Positions 1-8,270 of a stretch of 57,987 bases of DNA are shown here, one piece after another. The DNA is from Verrucomicrobiota bacterium (GTDB lineage: Bacteria; Verrucomicrobiota; Verrucomicrobiia; Verrucomicrobiales; DEV007). The DNA is taken from assembly GCA_020630975.1 (NCBI GenBank), contig JAHDID010000039.1:163-58149 (forward strand), given 5' to 3'. The notes below the pieces were generated by a model, which made no database searches, was not told the origin of the DNA, and saw only the letters and a list, made by a program, of their open reading frames with translations. Made by a program: the position numbers and the translations under genes. Each line of letters begins with the position of its first letter. Position 1 is the first letter of the stretch.

Positions 1-186
1 ACCCAACCTTCGAGCTCAAGGAGGGGCGCGCCTTCAGCCGCCCGGCAACCCGAGCACGCTACACAAGCACGACGGCTCAGCCTGCCCGGCAGCTAAAGGC
101 AGCCGCTCCTTGACGGGAGTCTCTGCACTCAACCCAACCTTCGAGCTCAAGGAGGGGCGCGCCTTCAGCCGCCCGGCAACCCGAGC
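1..186. repeat. Direct repeat, 55-bp units 131 bp apart, at window edge
   Basis: A 55-base segment at 1-55 recurs without visible change at 132-186. The spacer (56-131) holds the sequence AAAGGCAGCCGCTCCTTGA, which can pair imperfectly with TCAAGGAGGGGCGCGCCTT of the second copy, giving a long hairpin over roughly 95-164. The array lies just past the stop codon of the DUF1501 gene (212-1573, minus strand), so it would be in its 3-prime untranslated region. The first copy starts at the window edge, so further copies may lie to the left. No coding potential was seen. It could be an intergenic structured repeat or a terminator-like element. Confidence 0.75.
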
Positions 187-211
187 CCCCTACCCATGCC
201 CTGCTCCCCAG

Positions 212-1573
212 CTACGCCAAAATCTCCTGCGGCACGCTACCGTGTACATCGGTCAGGCGGAAATCTCTACCGGCATAGCGATAGGTCAGCTTTTCGTGAT
301 CTAGCCCCAACAAATGCAAAATCGTAGCATGCCAGTCGTGCACGTGCATCCTGCCCTCGACTGCCTCGTAGCCATACTCATCGGTAGCGCCGTAGTTCAT
401 ACCACCTTTCACTCCGCCGCCAGCCATCCAGGTGGTAAAACCTTTACTATTGTGCCCGCGGCCATCGCCGCCCTCCCCCTGTGGGGTACGGCCAAACTCG
501 CCACCCCAGACGACTAGGGTTTCTTTCAGCAAGTCGCGCTGCTTCAGATCGGCGAGTAGCGCAGCGATCGGCTGATCGGTCTCGCCACTGGTTTTAGTGA
601 TGCTTTCCTTAAGCTTAGCGTGGTGATCCCAGTTGCCATGCACCAGCTCGACGAAGCGAACCCCTCGCTCGACCATACGGCGGGCGAGTAGACACTTTTT
701 GCCAAAGCTATCGGTAGCGCCACCGATACCATAGGACTCTAGGGTCGCTGCATTCTCCGACTCGTAGTCGAGCAGCTCGGGCATAGAGGTCTGCATGAGG
801 TAGGCGAGCTCGGCAGACTGGATCATCCCCTCGGTGATGGGCGAGTGACCATCGCGCTGCAGTTGATTGCGATTGAGCCATTGCACAAAGTCGAGCTGCT
901 GGCGCTGGGCTTTGGCATCCATGCGAGTGTTGCGGATGTTAGGCACTCGTGGTGGCCCCTCACTTTCGCCTCTACCGCCGATCATCGTGCCCTGGTAATA
1001 GGCAGGCAGAAAGGCACTACCGTAGTCCCCTTTTTGGCCACCCCCGAGGATGATGTAGCCTGGCAGGTTGGTGTTCTCATTGCCCAATCCATACAGCGCC
1101 CACGCACCCATCGATGGCCGGATAAAGTTGAGACTACCGGTATGCGTAGCCGTGACTGCCGGCTGGTGATTCGAGCTATCGCCATGCATACCATTGATCA
1201 CACACAGGTCGTCGGCGTGCTCGGCTACCTGATCGAATAGCTCCGATATCCATAGCCCACTCTCACCGCGCTGGCGAAACTCGAATGGCGACCCAAATAA
1301 CTTTTTGCCACCGTACTTGCCCTCCTTGCCGTGATTCTTATTCAGCACCGGCTTGTAGTCGAATGTATCGACCTGCGACGGGGCACCACGCATCGATAGG
1401 TAGATCACATTCTTCGCTCGCGCCGGAAAGTGCGGTTGCTTAGCTGCGAGCGGATTGGCGGCGGCTGCGATCGCCCGCTCCGACTGCAGTGCGCTCATCG
1501 CGATACCGCCTAGACCGGTCGATATCGTCTGTATAGCTCCACGGCGCGATAGGTGATTTTGGTAGGCTGGCAT
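212..1573 (-). CDS. DUF1501 family secreted protein
   Basis: The 453-residue product matches the DUF1501 family, which belongs to the alkaline-phosphatase/sulfatase-like fold and is abundant in Planctomycetes and Verrucomicrobia. The N-terminus (SRRGAIQTISTGLGG) resembles a twin-arginine signal, so export is likely. Family-typical stretches are PSQVDTFDYKP near residue 60, NWDHH in the middle, and VVWGGEFGRTP then GRGHN in the last third. The biochemical role of DUF1501 proteins is not settled. It follows the PSD1 cytochrome gene on the same strand with an 79-bp gap; this pairing is the usual arrangement and suggests a two-gene operon for surface or periplasmic polymer breakdown. The gap contains three 21-bp repeats. 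Identification is firm, function is open. Confidence 0.93.
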   Translation of the reverse strand: MPAYQNHLSRRGAIQTISTGLGGIAMSALQSERAIAAAANPLAAKQPHFPARAKNVIYLSMRGAPSQVDTFDYKPVLNKNHGKEGKYGGKKLFGSPFEFRQRGESGLWISELFDQVAEHADDLCVINGMHGDSSNHQPAVTATHTGSLNFIRPSMGAWALYGLGNENTNLPGYIILGGGQKGDYGSAFLPAYYQGTMIGGRGESEGPPRVPNIRNTRMDAKAQRQQLDFVQWLNRNQLQRDGHSPITEGMIQSAELAYLMQTSMPELLDYESENAATLESYGIGGATDSFGKKCLLARRMVERGVRFVELVHGNWDHHAKLKESITKTSGETDQPIAALLADLKQRDLLKETLVVWGGEFGRTPQGEGGDGRGHNSKGFTTWMAGGGVKGGMNYGATDEYGYEAVEGRMHVHDWHATILHLLGLDHEKLTYRYAGRDFRLTDVHGSVPQEILA

Positions 1574-1587
1574 GGTTATATATTCGA

Positions 1588-1646
1588 TTTGTACCCTATT
1601 CAGTTTCTATTGTACCCTATTCAATTTTTTCTGTACCCTATTCAAT
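1588..1646 (-). repeat. 21-bp tandem repeat, locus 1 (3 units)
   Basis: GTACCCTATTC occurs at 1591, 1612 and 1633 on the plus strand, an exact 21-bp period. Read on the minus strand, the strand of both flanking genes, the unit is AAATTGAATAGGGTACA followed by four variable bases. The array begins about seven bases after the stop codon of the PSD1 cytochrome gene and ends before the DUF1501 start codon. Three further loci in this window carry the same unit with the same spacing. Confidence 0.9.
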
Positions 1647-1652
1647 TTACCA

Positions 1653-4322
1653 TCAATGGATGGTCCGAAACTCGGCACTCATCATCAAAGCCTGACAAAA
1701 GGCGGTTAGCTTCACCTGCTGAGCACTTAGCGTTTCCTCTACCTTTTCCGCCTCAGGCTCAGGATTAGTCCGACCTTTGCCTTTTCCCTTACGGCCCTTG
1801 CCTTTGCCACCTTTACTTTTGCCTTTGCCCTTTCCGACGGAGGCACTTTCGGCCACGGGTTCTGGTGCTGGCAGATCACCGGGATCAAAGCTTTGGACGA
1901 ACTTTACACCCATAGTGATCTCGTTCGCAGTGGCTGGGCGACTGTAGCTGAGTAGGTAGGCATTGCTCACCTGGTCGCGCAGGCTGGTAAAATTTTTCTC
2001 TAGGACTTTAGCCATCGCCACCGAGTTCACATGTAGTAGATCGCTATTCATGAGGTGTAGCGATTGGGGAGCCACATTGGTAGGCGTACGCTGGCCTACG
2101 GTACCCTGCGGATCGGGAAAGTCGAAGAGCCCCAACTCATCTGGCAACGCATCGCGCAGTACAGGTAGATATAGCGAGCGGCCGCGGAAGGTGGAGGTAT
2201 CGAAACTATCTGGGCTCACAGCATCCTGCCCACGACCCAGGCGAGAATTGCCTAGCTCATGGGCAATCGAAGTATCTGGGCGCTGACGCTCTAGCTGGCC
2301 GCTCACCACCAGCATCTGATCGCGCAGCGCCTCGGCATCGAGTTGACGTACATTGGCACGCCAGTGAGTCTCATTAGCGGGGTCGGTAGCGTAGCTGGTC
2401 TCATCGTAGGTGGAAGCTAGCTGATAAGTATCGCTATGCACGATCTCGCGGATCATGGCTTTGATCGACCAATCATTCTCCACAAAGCGAATCGCCAGAT
2501 AATCGAGTAGCTCCGGATTGGTGGGCGGCAGACCAGTGAAGCCAAAATTATCCATAGTCTCGACAATCGGCTTACCGGTGAGATGCATCCAGATACGATT
2601 GACCATGACACGAGATGTCAGTGGATTGTGCTCGGAGGTGATCCACTCGGCCAGCTCGAGACGCCCACTAGCACCCGATGCGATACTGGGCGCATCTGCC
2701 ACCTCGATCACTTCTACGAAACCCCGCTCGACCTGCTGAGCAGGCTTATTGATATCGCCAGAGATCAATACATTTGCATCTCCGACTGAGCCCTCGCGCG
2801 CGCCCATAGCAAATGTCTTGGCCGAGCCATCGGGATTGAGGAAGCTCAGAGCACTCTGTGTGCGGAGGATCTGCTGTTTCAGGCGTACTAGGTCTTTTTT
2901 CTCGATGCCCTCTTGCTCCATCAGCGCCTGCCGCTCTTCTGGACTGGCCTTACCGCCACCTCCAGTTCCTTTGCCCTTACCTTTTCCTTTGGTTCCCTTT
3001 TGGCTTCCTTTATTACCTAGACCGGTATTGCTAGGCCGTCCTCGTAAGTAGTTATTACGAGCGACCAGTTCCTTGAGCTTCGCCTGAGTCTCTTCATAAA
3101 GATTCCCCTGGTCTTCACGACTCATACCGGCATCGGCTATCGGTAGTGGCAGCAGCTCAGAGGTACGGTGATTTTGGTTACCCGCCACTGTGCCCCACAG
3201 TGTCTCGGTGCTACTAAAGATACCGGCCATAGCGTAGTAGTCCGTCGTAGCGATCGGGTCGAATTTGTGATCGTGGCAACGGGCACAGGCTACTGTAGTA
3301 GCCATGAATCCCCGAGTGGTGGTATCGATCTGCTCATCGATCAGATTCATGCGAAAGACCTGGCGATTCTTTTCGTTCTGCTTTTTGGGCCCTAGCGCTA
3401 GGTAGCCGGTAGCGATCAGGTTTTTCTGGCGCTGCTGGTCATCGGCAGCTGGCAGTAGGTCCCCGGCTAGGTGCTCGGTGATGAGTTGATCGTAGGGTTT
3501 GTCCTCGTTGAAGGAGTCGATCACATAGTTGCGAAAGCGCCACGCGTAGGGATAGACGATATTCAGCGTGCCGGATGACTCAGCAAAGCGCACCACATCT
3601 AGCCAATGCCGCCCCCAGCGTTCGCCGTATTGGGGCGAGGCCAGCAGTTGCTCGACTTTTTTCTGATAAGCAGCCGCGGGATCTGCCTTGTAGTCGCGGT
3701 AGAAAGCTTTGACCTCTGGCGGTGTCGGTGGCAGCCCCGTCAGGTCAAAGGTGAGACGCCGCAGTAGTGATAGCGGATCGGCTGCAGCTACGGGCTTCAG
3801 TTCTGCCTCGCGGCGTTTGGCCTCTACTAAAGCATCGATCGACCGTTCCGCAGGGCGCACTGGCATCTGGTAGGCCCAGTGGCTCTTACCCGCCTCGATA
3901 TCGATGGTGCTCTCGGCCACATAGACCTCGCGCTCGCGCGGATCGGGTGCGCCCATCTCTACCCACTTCACCAGCGCATCGATCACATCCTCGGGCATCT
4001 TCTCCTTCGGCGGCATCTCGTAGTCGCGATCCGCCCAAGTGATAGCATCTACGAATAGACTCCACTCAGGCTTTTCCTCATCGAAGATAGGGCCACTACT
4101 ACCGCCCTCGCGCATCGCCTCGCGCGTATCGAGGTACAGGCCGCCCCGCGACTCCCCCGCATCCACCGAGTGGCACTCGTAGCAATATTTGACCAATGCA
4201 GGCCGCACATGAGTCTCGAAGTAGTCGAGCTGCTCTGGCGAAAGCCCCTCCATAGCTGCGGCTACACTGCTGAGCCAAACTAGGGCGACTGTGATGAAAA
4301 CTTGAAAACGAACCATCTGCAT
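1653..4322 (-). CDS. PSD1/DUF1549-DUF1553 cytochrome c-type protein
   Basis: The 889-residue product has a Sec signal peptide (residues 1-23), an N-terminal planctomycete-type cytochrome c domain with haem motif CYECH at residues 47-51, a DUF1549 domain (LLRRLTFDLTGLPPTP region), a second CxxCH motif (CARCHDHKFDPI) in the middle, and a C-terminal DUF1553 domain (RVMVNRIWMHLTG, then TNVAPQSLHLMN). The family is a multidomain exported haem protein usually linked to DUF1501 proteins; its reaction is not established. Two Lys/Gly-rich low-complexity stretches (codons around positions 2950-3020 and 1750-1850) are unusual. Start could be Met1 or Met3. It is upstream of the DUF1501 gene in the same direction. 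Confidence 0.93.
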   Translation of the reverse strand: MQMVRFQVFITVALVWLSSVAAAMEGLSPEQLDYFETHVRPALVKYCYECHSVDAGESRGGLYLDTREAMREGGSSGPIFDEEKPEWSLFVDAITWADRDYEMPPKEKMPEDVIDALVKWVEMGAPDPREREVYVAESTIDIEAGKSHWAYQMPVRPAERSIDALVEAKRREAELKPVAAADPLSLLRRLTFDLTGLPPTPPEVKAFYRDYKADPAAAYQKKVEQLLASPQYGERWGRHWLDVVRFAESSGTLNIVYPYAWRFRNYVIDSFNEDKPYDQLITEHLAGDLLPAADDQQRQKNLIATGYLALGPKKQNEKNRQVFRMNLIDEQIDTTTRGFMATTVACARCHDHKFDPIATTDYYAMAGIFSSTETLWGTVAGNQNHRTSELLPLPIADAGMSREDQGNLYEETQAKLKELVARNNYLRGRPSNTGLGNKGSQKGTKGKGKGKGTGGGGKASPEERQALMEQEGIEKKDLVRLKQQILRTQSALSFLNPDGSAKTFAMGAREGSVGDANVLISGDINKPAQQVERGFVEVIEVADAPSIASGASGRLELAEWITSEHNPLTSRVMVNRIWMHLTGKPIVETMDNFGFTGLPPTNPELLDYLAIRFVENDWSIKAMIREIVHSDTYQLASTYDETSYATDPANETHWRANVRQLDAEALRDQMLVVSGQLERQRPDTSIAHELGNSRLGRGQDAVSPDSFDTSTFRGRSLYLPVLRDALPDELGLFDFPDPQGTVGQRTPTNVAPQSLHLMNSDLLHVNSVAMAKVLEKNFTSLRDQVSNAYLLSYSRPATANEITMGVKFVQSFDPGDLPAPEPVAESASVGKGKGKSKGGKGKGRKGKGKGRTNPEPEAEKVEETLSAQQVKLTAFCQALMMSAEFRTIH

Positions 4323-4383
4323 AAGGGTACGTTTAGAAACCTTACCAGAAGATGAGCGGATACTTGAAGACCATTCTTCTTAT

Positions 4384-4412
4384 TTGATGTTCCCTGAAGC
4401 TAGTGATAATCT
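4384..4412 (+). promoter_or_regulatory. Possible promoter of the toxin-antitoxin pair
   Basis: TTGATG at 4384-4389 and TAATCT at 4407-4412 are separated by 17 bases and resemble sigma-70 -35 and -10 boxes. The antitoxin ATG is at 4419, so transcription from this promoter would give an almost leaderless message. No Shine-Dalgarno sequence is seen before the ATG, which agrees with that reading. Confidence 0.35.
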
Positions 4413-4418
4413 GTTCTT

Positions 4419-4634
4419 ATGACTAGTATTTTGGAGATCGAAGAAGCCATCGAACGTCTGCCCCAGGAGCAGCAGTACGATTTAGCAAAAAGATTATCCC
4501 AGACGCTAAATGAGAAATGGGATCAACAGATCGAATCTGACATCGCAGCAGGCAAGCTGGATGCGATCGCACAACAGGCTCTAGCAGAACACCGCCTCGG
4601 GAAATCAACACCATTCCCTAGCGATGCAGAGTAA
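4419..4634 (+). CDS. Antitoxin of a RelE/ParE-type toxin-antitoxin pair
   Basis: This small acidic protein of 71 residues (MTSILEIEEAIERLPQEQQY at the start) resembles short addiction-module antitoxins whose N-terminal helix reads 'IEEAIxxLPxxExxxL' and whose C-terminal tail is flexible. It would bind and neutralise the toxin encoded next and probably repress the operon. No clear DNA-binding domain is seen, so autoregulation is an inference. The stop codon overlaps the toxin start by 11 bases, which implies translational coupling. The pair lies between the PSD1 gene and rpoN as an isolated plus-strand cassette among minus-strand genes, in line with horizontal acquisition. Confidence 0.75.
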   Translation: MTSILEIEEAIERLPQEQQYDLAKRLSQTLNEKWDQQIESDIAAGKLDAIAQQALAEHRLGKSTPFPSDAE

Positions 4635-4878
4635 AGCGGTTGCGAGCTTTTGGGATGGGTACAATCAGCTGCCAAGCCAGATCCAACGTCGGGCAATCAA
4701 GCAGTATCGACTGTGGTTATCCGATCACGACCACCCATCCGTTCAGTTCAAAAAAGTCGGCCCTTACTGGTCCGCTAGGGTGACAAATAGCTACAGAGCG
4801 ATTGGAATAAAAGACGATGATACAATCGTCTGGTTTTTCATAGGTTCCCATGCTGACTACGACCGAATTTTGTCGTAA
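4624..4878 (+). CDS. ParE/RelE/HigB-superfamily toxin
   Basis: The 84-residue product contains the pattern FWxxYxxLPxxIQRRAxKxYxLW near the N-terminus, then HPSVQFKKVGPYWSARV and YRAIGI, ending in IVWFFIGSHADYD. This is the layout of a compact RelE/ParE-fold toxin subfamily (about 80-90 residues). Members act as ribosome-dependent mRNA interferases or gyrase inhibitors; which applies here cannot be read from the sequence. Start overlaps the antitoxin stop (11 bases). No frameshift or truncation is visible, so the module looks functional. Confidence 0.8.
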   Translation: MQSKAVASFWDGYNQLPSQIQRRAIKQYRLWLSDHDHPSVQFKKVGPYWSARVTNSYRAIGIKDDDTIVWFFIGSHADYDRILS

Positions 4879-4915
4879 GCTCTTTCAAAGATATTCCAAC
4901 CCGTCCTATGTCCCC

Positions 4916-6331
4916 CTAATAAGTCCGCCGCATGTGGCTGGGGAGGATGTTTAGCTCCTCGCGGTATTTGGCGACGGTGCGCCGAGCGATTTTGATGCCT
5001 TTTTCGCCCATCACATTGACCAATGCCTGGTCGCTGAGCGGCTTTTTCTTGTCTTCTTCTGCCACGACTTGGGCCAGCGCCTGCTTGACGCTGGTGTTAC
5101 TCATCGACTCGCCATCCTCACTCTGATAGCCAGTGGTGAAGAAATACTTCATCTCGAATACCCCATGAGGTGTGGACACAAACTTACCAGCGACAGCGCG
5201 ACTGACAGTGGTCTCGTGCACCTCGATCGCCTCCGCGATTTGAGCCATGTTCATGGGCTTGAGCTTGGACGGGCCGATATCGAAAAACTCGCGCTGCCTA
5301 GCTACGATCTGCTCGGCGATACCACGGATAGTCTGTTGCCGCTGGTGGATACTCTTGATCACAAACTTACCCGACTTGATCTTATCGCGGATGTAGCCTC
5401 TGGCCGACTTACCATCATTCGATGCGAGCAATTCCTTGTAAGCAGGGCTGATACGTAGCCTAGGGATCTGCTCATCATTTAGAGCCACGATCCACTCGCC
5501 TCCGACATTCTCGATAGACACATCCGGCACCACGTAAGTATTATTAGACGAAGCAAATCGACTGCCGGGGCGTGGGTCCAGCGTGGCTATAAACTCCGCC
5601 GCTACCGTGATGTCCTCCGGAGATACGCTCAACTTCTTGGCTATCTGCGGGTAGCGCTTGCGAGCCATATCATCGAGATAGTGGTCGACTATCTGATACT
5701 CGAGACTGTGATGCTTGCCCAATCGCTCGAGCTGGATCAGCAAACAATCGCGCAGATCTTCGGCACCCACACCCACGGGATCAAACGACTGGATGATACC
5801 GCGGCCATCCTCCAGCAAATCGAATGGGATACCCATGTCGAAACACAGCTCCTCGAGATCGACCTGTAGAAAGCCGCCCTCGTCGATCGAGCCGATCAGC
5901 ATCTCGCAGACTTTCTTTTGCTCGCCACTCACTGGGGAAAAGTTGAGCTGCTTGAGCAAGTGCTCCTGCAGAGTGATCGGATCGATGATGGAGTCCATCA
6001 TGAATTGATGCTTATCATCCGCATCATCGCGTTTCGGCTTGGCCACACGCGCCTGGGCCATGTACTCGCGCCACTCCTCATCTAGCTGAGAGAGCTCAGC
6101 CAGCTCGCGATCAAATTCCTCATCCTCATCTGAAGTCGATACCTCCTCCAGCGACACATCTTGGCTTTCGTCCTCTAGGGTAGGATTAGCATTTAGCTCC
6201 TGCTGGATGAGATGCCGTAGCTCTAGTGTAGGAGCCTGGAGCAGCTGCAGGCTCTGCTGCATCTGGGGGGCTATCGTCTGCTGCTGCTGCAGAGACTGGA
6301 ATTGATCGAAACGTTGCTCCGGCATCGCCAT
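4916..6331 (-). CDS. rpoN: RNA polymerase sigma-54 factor
   Basis: The 471-residue product has the full RpoN layout: a Gln-rich region I (QMQQSLQLLQAPTLELRHLI, about residues 23-42), an acidic region II rich in Asp/Glu (about 53-85), the core-binding domain, the helix-turn-helix region (MAQIAEAIEVHETTVSRAVAGK), and the RpoN box ARRTVAKYRE near residue 455. It directs RNA polymerase to -24/-12 promoters and needs an enhancer-binding ATPase, none of which is encoded in this window. Length is normal. Met1 or Met3 may be the start. It is the last gene of a minus-strand run that begins with the membrane protein at 8981. Confidence 0.97.
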   Translation of the reverse strand: MAMPEQRFDQFQSLQQQQTIAPQMQQSLQLLQAPTLELRHLIQQELNANPTLEDESQDVSLEEVSTSDEDEEFDRELAELSQLDEEWREYMAQARVAKPKRDDADDKHQFMMDSIIDPITLQEHLLKQLNFSPVSGEQKKVCEMLIGSIDEGGFLQVDLEELCFDMGIPFDLLEDGRGIIQSFDPVGVGAEDLRDCLLIQLERLGKHHSLEYQIVDHYLDDMARKRYPQIAKKLSVSPEDITVAAEFIATLDPRPGSRFASSNNTYVVPDVSIENVGGEWIVALNDEQIPRLRISPAYKELLASNDGKSARGYIRDKIKSGKFVIKSIHQRQQTIRGIAEQIVARQREFFDIGPSKLKPMNMAQIAEAIEVHETTVSRAVAGKFVSTPHGVFEMKYFFTTGYQSEDGESMSNTSVKQALAQVVAEEDKKKPLSDQALVNVMGEKGIKIARRTVAKYREELNILPSHMRRTY

Positions 6332-6401
6332 AGTTTACATCAGGGAGAAGCAAGTTTCTTGCCAATCCTAAGAAAAATCGACGAATGCGCCATCGCGAGT
6401 G

Positions 6402-7361
6402 CTATGACATCGCACAACGAAAGCCCGTGTGACAGGTCGATGTATCAGGCGTAGCGCCCGATCGAGCTGCGACTCGGTAGCGATTGCAGTACGACTCGTG
6501 GCAGAGAAATGAGCCCCCTCGGATCACTTTCGCCTGCCCCGTCTCAGGTCCCTGGGGATTGGTCATATCGGCGGTCCTATGCCAGTTCGGATCAAACCAA
6601 TCACTGGCCCATTCCCAGACATTTCCAGAGCTGTTGTACAGCCCATAGTCATTGGCGCGAAAGCTTTTGGCAGGTGCTGTAGCGGCATAGCCATCATCCT
6701 CCGTATTCACATCGGGAAAGCGCCCCTGCCAGATATTGCAGCGGTGTTTGCCCTGTGGAGTCAGCTCATCGCCCCACGGGTAGCGAGCCCCATCGAGCCC
6801 CCCTCTAGCGGCTTTCTCCCACTCGGCCTCAGTCGGTAGGCGCTTGCCCAGCCAGTGCGCATAGGCCATAGCATCTCTCCAGCTCACATGTACTACGGGA
6901 TGTGATGATAGTTTTTTGATGTTAGTGCCTGGTCCACCTGGCTTTCGCCAATCAGCCTTCGGTACCTTGATCCACCAGGACAGGCCATCCACCGTATTCT
7001 GCTGTAGGGATTTGCGATGGCCTTTGGGGATCTCGTAGAGAAACACAAACGACCAGCCAAAGCTCTCCGCCTCGGTCTGGTAGCCCGTCTCCCCGACAAA
7101 CACTTCGAACTCGGCATTGGTCACGCAGGTCTTGTCGATCCAGAATGAATCCAGCGTGACATCGCGGACTGGGCCCTCGCCATCGGCCGCCCATGTCTCT
7201 GAGCCCTCGGCCCCCATCGCAAAGCAGCCGCTCGGTATCTCCACCATACCACTGCGATCGCCAGCCCGACTCGACTGCGGTACAGTACTCTGCTCCGCAG
7301 CAGCAGTAGGAGGCGCGGAGCAGTCGGAACTAGGCGAGCAACAAGGTGATTTCGAAGACAT
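6402..7361 (-). CDS. Formylglycine-generating enzyme (SUMF1/FGE family)
   Basis: The 319-residue product is a complete FGE-sulfatase domain preceded by a Cys- and Ser-rich N-terminus. Near the C-terminus it reads RGGSFLCHESYCNRYR, with cysteines at about residues 287 and 292; these match the two catalytic, copper-binding cysteines of true FGEs (Cys336 and Cys341 in the human enzyme). The enzyme oxidises the cysteine of the CxPxR motif in type I sulfatases to formylglycine. Its likely substrate is encoded at 17724-19568, where CAPTR is intact. No clear signal peptide is seen, which suggests cytoplasmic action before export. It is 33 bp downstream of aat on the same strand. Confidence 0.92.
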   Translation of the reverse strand: MSSKSPCCSPSSDCSAPPTAAAEQSTVPQSSRAGDRSGMVEIPSGCFAMGAEGSETWAADGEGPVRDVTLDSFWIDKTCVTNAEFEVFVGETGYQTEAESFGWSFVFLYEIPKGHRKSLQQNTVDGLSWWIKVPKADWRKPGGPGTNIKKLSSHPVVHVSWRDAMAYAHWLGKRLPTEAEWEKAARGGLDGARYPWGDELTPQGKHRCNIWQGRFPDVNTEDDGYAATAPAKSFRANDYGLYNSSGNVWEWASDWFDPNWHRTADMTNPQGPETGQAKVIRGGSFLCHESYCNRYRVAARSGATPDTSTCHTGFRCAMS

Positions 7362-7394
7362 CGGCGAAAGCTCACCGATATACCAGATCGCTGA

Positions 7395-8201
7395 CTATTG
7401 CACCACTACCCTGCGCTTTTCTGTCTCGCAGGGCTGAGGTACTTGGTGATGAGACGCCTTTGGATCCACCAGTATAGGGGCTGGCGCACCAAAGCTCACA
7501 TTCGCCGTGGTCAAAGAAGTGAACAACTGGCGGTGAAATTCCTTTCTCCCCAACGGCTCAGCCCCGAGCTGGCCAGAGAGATTACTCAGCATCTGGACGT
7601 CGTGTATCAGATAGCCTCTATTTTTTAAGTGCTCGAGCAGGTAGTAGCAGGCTACTTTCGAGGCATTGGGCACTTTATAGAAAACACTCTCCGTCGAGAA
7701 ATAACCGTTGATCGCAAAGCCAAACAAGCCACCTACGAGCTCGCCATCCTGCCACGCCTCTACGCTGTGAGCGATGCCACGATCAAATAGCTCCATATGC
7801 ACATCGCGCAGCGGATCGATGATCCAGCTGTCATTGCGAGTGGCAGCACAGCCATCCATCACGCCTGCCAAATCGGTGTCCCAGCGGATATCGAAAAGCT
7901 TCTTGTTCACAGCTCGGCGCAGATTCTTCGGGATATGATAGTCCTGGACAGGGATGTGATAGCGCTGCTCCGGAGAGTTGTACTGCACACTGCCCTGATC
8001 GCTAGTCACAAAGTAGCCCTGCATCGTAGCGCGGAGAAAAGTGTCTGCATCGAACTCATCGCAAGTGAACAGGCCACAGGCTGCACGCTCACGACCGCTA
8101 AAGGCCTTTGCCACGAGAGGCGAAAGCGCTCTCTGATAAGAGCGATAGGCTGCGCGTTTGGCAGGAGCTAGTCTTTGAGCAAAAGTCTGAACTGGAGGCA
8201 T
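7395..8201 (-). CDS. aat: Leucyl/phenylalanyl-tRNA--protein transferase
   Basis: The product transfers Leu or Phe from aminoacyl-tRNA to proteins with N-terminal Arg or Lys, marking them for the N-end rule ClpS/ClpAP pathway. The typical Aat stretches are present: VMDGCAATRNDSWI, IAHSVEAWQDGELVGGLFGF, FSTESVFYKVPNASKVA, and the C-terminal LSNLSGQLGAEPLGRKEFH. At 268 residues it is about 30 longer than the E. coli enzyme, mainly at the N-terminus. The start was taken as the first Met of the open frame. It lies between the membrane protein gene (69-bp gap) and the FGE gene (33-bp gap) in one orientation. Confidence 0.93.
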   Translation of the reverse strand: MPPVQTFAQRLAPAKRAAYRSYQRALSPLVAKAFSGRERAACGLFTCDEFDADTFLRATMQGYFVTSDQGSVQYNSPEQRYHIPVQDYHIPKNLRRAVNKKLFDIRWDTDLAGVMDGCAATRNDSWIIDPLRDVHMELFDRGIAHSVEAWQDGELVGGLFGFAINGYFSTESVFYKVPNASKVACYYLLEHLKNRGYLIHDVQMLSNLSGQLGAEPLGRKEFHRQLFTSLTTANVSFGAPAPILVDPKASHHQVPQPCETEKRRVVVQ

Positions 8202-8270
8202 ATGGAAACTTTAATAAAAATTTCCATAATTTCAATAATTTTATAAAGCCAATTCTCAGCAGGCTTCCTG

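Noticed and set aside
1588-1646. CRISPR-like reading of the 21-bp arrays
   Set aside because: The conserved core is about 13-17 bases and the variable part only a few bases, far too short for spacers; no cas genes in the window.
1553-1768. Plus-strand frame with LYPIQF repeats
   Set aside because: It only reflects the 21-bp repeat array plus antisense of the PSD1 gene; no ribosome site or conserved domain.
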